Shown here: positions 5,622-8,398 of the stretch, piece after piece
How positions within the stretch are numbered: position 1 is the stretch's first letter
Layout of the letters: each line of letters opens with the position of its first letter
Assembly: GCA_030526445.1 (NCBI GenBank)
Contig: JAUNCV010000086.1
Location: 1 to 8,398, forward strand
DNA length: 8,398 bases
Reading direction: 5' to 3'
From: Bacteroidales bacterium
GTDB lineage: Bacteria; Bacteroidota; Bacteroidia; Bacteroidales; UBA3663
Made by a program: the position numbers and the translations under genes
Notes under the pieces: generated by a model
The model's input: the letters and a program-made list of their open reading frames with translations, nothing else
Database searches by the model: none
What the model was told of the DNA's origin: nothing

Positions 5622-5926
5622 GATTTTTCTTGTTTTTAGGTGTTTTTCGGGGCAAAACTGGGCTTAATTTCCAGATTTTTCCGGTAAAGTTCGAAATTTT
5701 CCTATTTCAACATCATCCCATCCCGATGTGCCTGTTTGGACAAATTGAGAGTCTTGTCATTCGTGTCAGCAGAGTATGCCATGAGAGAAAAGCCACTCAG
5801 CCCAAAGGGACAGCTTCATTCCCACCCTGACAGTTGTAATGCTTGCTTAGATACAAAGAAAGGGAAGAAGTATGTACCTCCTCCCTCCGTATGCTTGGGT
5901 CGATTTTTTCAAGCAGTCAGCGCAGG
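5622..5926. other. Gene-poor stretch upstream of the Nudix regulator
   Basis: No frame here has a convincing gene. The first 90 bases after the distal repeat are A+T-rich, as expected for promoter DNA. From about 5730 to 5926 the base composition is more balanced and short open stretches occur on the minus strand, for example TEIANLR and LLEKIDPSIRREE around 5880-5940, broken by stops and in a different frame from the microprotein upstream. These may be the decayed C-terminal half of that small protein. I see no tRNA and no insertion-sequence ends. Confidence 0.4.
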
Positions 5927-6040
5927 TTAGCGATCTCGGTGATAGTCCGACGAACCAAACCAGCCACCAATTCCCTTCAATATTGGCTTTAATACGATAC
6001 CAACGAGTATGATAACAACGATTGCAGTGAAATCATCCAT
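5927..6040 (-). CDS. Single-pass membrane microprotein, 37 aa
   Basis: An ATG-started frame reads MDDFTAIVVIIL, then VGIVLKPILKGIGGWFG and a short charged tail, ending at TAA (5927-5929). One hydrophobic segment covers residues 5-17 and is followed by lysines, so an N-out/C-in single-pass orientation would be expected. A good Bacteroidota promoter lies 45-76 bases upstream and there is nothing else it could serve, which is the main support for a real gene. The frame may once have been longer: shifted by one base after GWFGSS, the sequence reads TEIANLR, stop, LLEKIDPSIRREE, which looks like a helical cytoplasmic tail. So it could be either a native microprotein or the N-terminal remnant of a somewhat larger membrane protein. 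Function unknown. Confidence 0.55.
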   Translation of the reverse strand: MDDFTAIVVIILVGIVLKPILKGIGGWFGSSDYHRDR

Positions 6041-6084
6041 AGTGCTTCTATATTTAGAGTTGAAACATTGCTTATTTATTACTG

Positions 6085-6116
6085 CAAATATACTGATTTT
6101 TTCTCAAATAACCAAA
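6085..6116 (-). promoter_or_regulatory. Bacteroidota-type promoter for the 37-aa microprotein
   Basis: Minus-strand TTTG (6116-6113) and TATATTTG (6092-6085) are separated by 20 bases, matching the -33 TTTG and -7 TAnnTTTG boxes at the consensus spacing. This is the best-formed promoter in the window. The start point would be near 6078, giving a leader of about 38 bases before the ATG at 6040. Confidence 0.7.
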
Positions 6117-6201
6117 TATAAACAGTTAAATATCAGAGTGTAAATGTTAAATCTTTTAAGTTGGTTCACAGCGCTCTAAATAAACAGGAGATTCCATTCT
6201 G

Positions 6202-6243
6202 AGATAGGGCTTATGATGCATGGTATGAATTTTATCCCTATCT
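6202..6243 (-). terminator. Inverted repeat at the end of the 109-codon frame
   Basis: Eight-base perfect arms AGATAGGG (6202-6209) and CCCTATCT (6236-6243) enclose 26 bases that contain the palindrome ATGCAT. The right arm touches the stop codon of the minus-strand remnant (6243-6245). There is no T-run, so it is only a possible terminator or mRNA 3' structure. Confidence 0.35.
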
Positions 6244-6548
6244 TATTCGTCCTCTCTTTCTTTACGATAGCTCTCGAATACGCAAGCCATCTCAGGAGCA
6301 CAGTAATCTTCTGCCATCTGGTCAAACATCATACGCTGCTTATGTGATCCGCGTGCCATAGTACCGGCTAAGATGAGGTCAGAAGTATAGTGACTTGATG
6401 AGAATGGAACGCTGATGCCATTAGTCATAGCCGACAACTCCTTGTACCAAGGCAAAGGGTTGATGATGTCGTTCTCATTCTTGGTCAAAGGAGGGCATTG
6501 GTATGCATCGCCGAAATCGGTTTCCAAAAGTACTTTATATCCATTAAG
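6243..6548 (-). pseudogene. Unassigned 5'-truncated gene remnant, about 100 codons
   Basis: The minus strand reads LLNGYKVLLETDFGDAYQ, later NPLPWYKELSAMTNGI, PFSSSHYTSDLILAGTMARG, and a C-terminal MAEDYCAPEMACVFESYRKE. The codon choices look like a real gene, with C or T in third positions and common Bacteroidota codons throughout. There is no ATG until the M of SAMTNG (codon 48 counting from a TTG at 6572), and the open frame begins in an A/T-rich run just upstream, so the 5' end appears to be lost. I do not recognise the family. The regular cysteine and aromatic content suggests an enzyme rather than a membrane protein. It lies back to back with the alcohol dehydrogenase promoter. A short functional protein starting at the internal ATG (about 62 residues) cannot be excluded, but no promoter is seen for it. 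Confidence 0.45.
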
Positions 6549-6613
6549 AAGAGAAAAAACAAAAAAAATCAAGCAATATCCTCAAAAAAATGCAATTTTC
6601 TCAAAAAAGTCAT

Positions 6614-6621
6614 TACCTTTG
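6614..6621 (+). promoter_or_regulatory. -7 box of the alcohol dehydrogenase/GH53 operon promoter
   Basis: TACCTTTG (6614-6621), followed by CAGCG, fits TAnnTTTG and sits at the end of an A-rich tract, as is common in Prevotella-like promoters. No good -33 TTTG is seen at 19-21 bases; a TTTTC at 6596-6600 is too close. The leader to the ATG at 6750 would be about 120 bases. Confidence 0.6.
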
Positions 6622-6622
6622 C

Positions 6623-6757
6623 AGCGAGGAATACCCGGTGAAGAAGTTAAAGCGTAACGGTCGTTATCTGCTTCTGAAGTCCGAGGAGTTCCAAGCTTAC
6701 TTTGTGGCAGATCATCGTATCATAGACTCTAGAACATCAGATAAATCAAATGAATAA
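6623..6757 (+). other. Coding-like leader of the alcohol dehydrogenase gene
   Basis: The leader stays open in one frame as SEEYPVKKLKRNGRYLLLK, then SEEFQAYFVADHRIIDSRTS and on to a TAA at 6755-6757 that overlaps the dehydrogenase start in another frame. There is no start codon, and the open stretch begins at the promoter itself. It therefore looks like the tail of a lost gene rather than a leader peptide. I cannot name the family. Confidence 0.35.
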
Positions 6758-7928
6758 TTTTACTTTTTACTCCCCAACGGAGTTTGTCTTCGGACGCGAG
6801 ACTGAGACCCAGGTGGGCCTGCTCTGCAAGAAATATGGTGCTTCGCGCGTGATGTTAGTATATGGAGGCGGTAGCGTTGTTCGCTCAGGTCTCCTTGACA
6901 AGGTTAAGCAATCGCTCACAGAGCAGGATATTGCCTTCTGTGAGTTGGGCGGTGTTCAGCCGAATCCTATCGACACAAAGGTCTATGAGGGCCTGGAGCT
7001 TGCCAAGAGTTTCGCTCCTGACTTCTTGCTCCCAGTAGGTGGCGGTTCAACCATTGATACGGCAAAGGCTATTGCTGCAGGGTACTATTATGAAGGCGAC
7101 TTCTGGGATTTCTATGTAACTCCAGCAAGACCGACCAAGGCGCTTCCCCTGGGTGTTGTGCTCACTATTCCTGCAGCAGGTAGCGAAGGATCGGGCAACA
7201 CGGTTATTACCAACACCAAGACCCATGTGAAGAATGGCCTTCGCATGCCGATGCTTCTTCGTCCGAAGTTTGCCATCATGAACCCAGAGCTCACCATGAC
7301 TCTTCCTGAATGGCAGACCGCAAGCGGCATCAGCGACATGATTGCTCATATTCTTGAGCGTTATCTGTCGAATACGCCTGATGTCCAGATTGGCGATCGT
7401 CTGGCCGAGGGTATGATATTGGCCATCATGGAAGAGGCCGAGAAGGTTATTGCCAACCCAAAAGACTACGAAGCTCGTGCAAATATCATGTGGAGTGGAA
7501 CTATCGCTCATAACGACACTTGCTCGTTGGGTCGTCAAGAAGACTGGAACAGTCATGCTATGGAGCATGAGATAAGCGCTGAGTATGATGTGACTCACGG
7601 TGCGGGTCTGGCTGTTGTATTCCCTGCCTTCCTCAAGTATGCTGCTAACCATAATCCGCACAAGGTGGCACAACTTGCTCATCGTGTCTTTGGTGTGGCT
7701 GATTCTGGAGATGCAAGTGCCGATGCTCATGAGGGTGCAAAGCGCTTCAAGACCTGGCTGCATGACAAGCTTCATCTTCCTGTAAACTTTGCTCAGTTAG
7801 GCGTTCCGGAGCCAAATATTGAACTCATGAATACTCGTCTTCATAAACTGAAGGGTGAGGTGCTTCAGGGTTACATGCAGTTGGATGCTGATGCTACCAA
7901 AGTAATCTATGAATATTGTAAGGAATAA
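6750..7928 (+). CDS. Iron-containing alcohol dehydrogenase, YqhD/butanol dehydrogenase type, 392 aa
   Basis: Cytoplasmic group III alcohol dehydrogenase that reduces aldehydes to alcohols with NAD(P)H. The N-terminal dinucleotide-binding half has YGGGSVVRSG (38-47), whose GGGS matches the NADPH-specific YqhD form, and VGGGSTIDTAKAIA (96-109). The metal ligands of the family are all present by comparison with E. coli YqhD (D194, H198, H267, H281): D196 and H200 in SDMIAH, H269 in NSHAMEHE, and H283 in VTHGAGLA, with the same 14-residue spacing between the last two. The length is normal. The start ATG follows an A-rich stretch without a Shine-Dalgarno sequence. It is the first gene of a plus-strand operon, with the galactanase two bases after its stop. 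A likely role is removal of aldehydes or redox balancing during sugar fermentation; the true substrate is not evident. Confidence 0.95.
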   Translation: MNNFTFYSPTEFVFGRETETQVGLLCKKYGASRVMLVYGGGSVVRSGLLDKVKQSLTEQDIAFCELGGVQPNPIDTKVYEGLELAKSFAPDFLLPVGGGSTIDTAKAIAAGYYYEGDFWDFYVTPARPTKALPLGVVLTIPAAGSEGSGNTVITNTKTHVKNGLRMPMLLRPKFAIMNPELTMTLPEWQTASGISDMIAHILERYLSNTPDVQIGDRLAEGMILAIMEEAEKVIANPKDYEARANIMWSGTIAHNDTCSLGRQEDWNSHAMEHEISAEYDVTHGAGLAVVFPAFLKYAANHNPHKVAQLAHRVFGVADSGDASADAHEGAKRFKTWLHDKLHLPVNFAQLGVPEPNIELMNTRLHKLKGEVLQGYMQLDADATKVIYEYCKE

Positions 7929-7930
7929 GT

Positions 7931-8398
7931 ATGAAACATCTTCTCTGTATTCTCGCCTCTTGCTTTATGCTGAATTCTGCTTTGGCACAATCGGATAATA
8001 AGGATTTTGTCAAGGGAGCAGACGTAGGTTCGCTCAGCAGTCAGGTGGATCGTGGCATTAAGTTCCATGACCGAAATGGCCAAGAGCGCGAATGTCTCGA
8101 TTTATTGAAAGACTATCAGATTTCTGCCATTCGTCTCCGTGTCTGGGTCAATCCCAAGGAGAAATATTGCGGCAAAGAGGATGTGCTCCGCCAGGCTCTA
8201 CTTGCCAAGGAGATGGGGATGGACGTCATGATCGATTTCCATTATTCTGATTGGTGGGCCGATCCCGCAAAGCAGCCTATTCCTGAGTCTTGGGAAAAAC
8301 TAAGCTATCGAAAGATGAAGAAGGCGCTACATGCTCATACAGTCGAGGTGCTCTCCCTGCTCAAAGAACATGGAGTTACGCCACGATGGGTGCAGGTG
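7931..8398 (+). CDS. GH53 arabinogalactan endo-beta-1,4-galactanase, N-terminal part (runs off the right edge)
   Basis: Exported glycoside hydrolase that cuts the beta-1,4-galactan backbone of type I arabinogalactan. The first 156 codons are present. Residues 1-20 form a signal peptide ending in ALAQ; an LASC at 8-11 also resembles a lipobox, but it comes very early, so cleavage at ALA is more likely. GH53 landmarks follow: VKGADVGSLSSQVD (27-40), IRLRVWVNP (67-75) and the signature DFHYSDWWADPAKQ (102-115). The window ends at PRWVQV, just where the family normally has G-N-E carrying the acid/base glutamate, so neither catalytic residue is visible. AAGGA lies a few bases before the ATG, which begins two bases after the dehydrogenase stop, so the two are co-transcribed. 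Family assignment is firm. Confidence 0.93.
   Translation, partial: MKHLLCILASCFMLNSALAQSDNKDFVKGADVGSLSSQVDRGIKFHDRNGQERECLDLLKDYQISAIRLRVWVNPKEKYCGKEDVLRQALLAKEMGMDVMIDFHYSDWWADPAKQPIPESWEKLSYRKMKKALHAHTVEVLSLLKEHGVTPRWVQV

Noticed and set aside
6140..6149. GTAAATGTTA as a third regulator site
   Set aside because: It resembles the GTAA-N3-TTAC palindrome but lacks the final base and the -7 core, and is expected by chance in A+T-rich DNA.
6415..6657. An 80-codon plus-strand frame
   Set aside because: Antisense to the coding-like remnant, and it runs through the A-rich promoter region.
7047..7775. A 242-codon minus-strand frame inside the alcohol dehydrogenase gene
   Set aside because: Shadow of a strongly conserved gene whose metal ligands are all in the plus frame.
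1..8398. CRISPR array, tRNA, rRNA, insertion sequence, toxin-antitoxin or defence system
   Set aside because: I looked for regular repeats, cloverleaf-like segments, transposase motifs and paired small genes and found none that holds up by eye.

Overview
The window looks like a chromosomal segment from the Bacteroidota, most probably a Prevotella/Segatella-type gut bacterium. Supporting signs are several promoters of the Bacteroidota kind (a -7 box TAnnTTTG), start codons with little or no Shine-Dalgarno sequence, a DUF4491 remnant, a Nudix/winged-helix (NrtR-type) regulator, and a GH53 endo-galactanase. The genus is an inference from style, not from a marker gene.

Layout. From 1 to about 6570 almost everything coding lies on the minus strand. 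In transcription order there are three groups. (a) A 37-aa membrane microprotein (6040-5927) has its own well-formed promoter. (b) An NrtR-like Nudix protein (5532-4840), with a duplicated promoter/operator in front, is followed closely by a DUF1810 protein (4820-4185). The DUF1810 3' end runs into fragments of a radical-SAM gene and of another gene, then a hairpin. (c) A second promoter (about 3750-3779) drives an MFS transporter (3655-2441), an overlapping AlkZ-related winged-helix protein (2444-1776), a broken DUF4491 gene, a GNAT acetyltransferase (1561-1007), a broken second GNAT, a 37-codon stub of a DnaQ-like exonuclease, and the sodium/glutamate symporter gltS (524 to beyond the left edge). 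On the plus strand, a promoter near 6614 drives an iron-containing alcohol dehydrogenase (6750-7928). Two bases later comes a secreted GH53 arabinogalactan endo-galactanase (7931 to beyond the right edge).

The main theme is heavy gene decay between intact genes. At least seven short remnants can be read: a DMT-transporter-like tail, DUF4491, an unassigned tail ending in TAATG, a GNAT lacking its acetyl-CoA loop, an exonuclease N-terminus, a radical-SAM fragment and a possible peptidase tail. Two further coding-like stretches (6243-6548 and 6623-6757) are also probably remnants. Several have lost their middles but keep an end that abuts or overlaps the next intact gene. This suggests serial deletions that spared transcription and translational coupling of the surviving operon.

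I see no CRISPR array, tRNA, rRNA, insertion sequence or phage module, and no convincing defence or otherwise new multi-gene system. The most useful leads are the paired GTAA-N3-TTAC sites at the Nudix regulator, the promoter-backed microprotein, and the retained-ends remnants.
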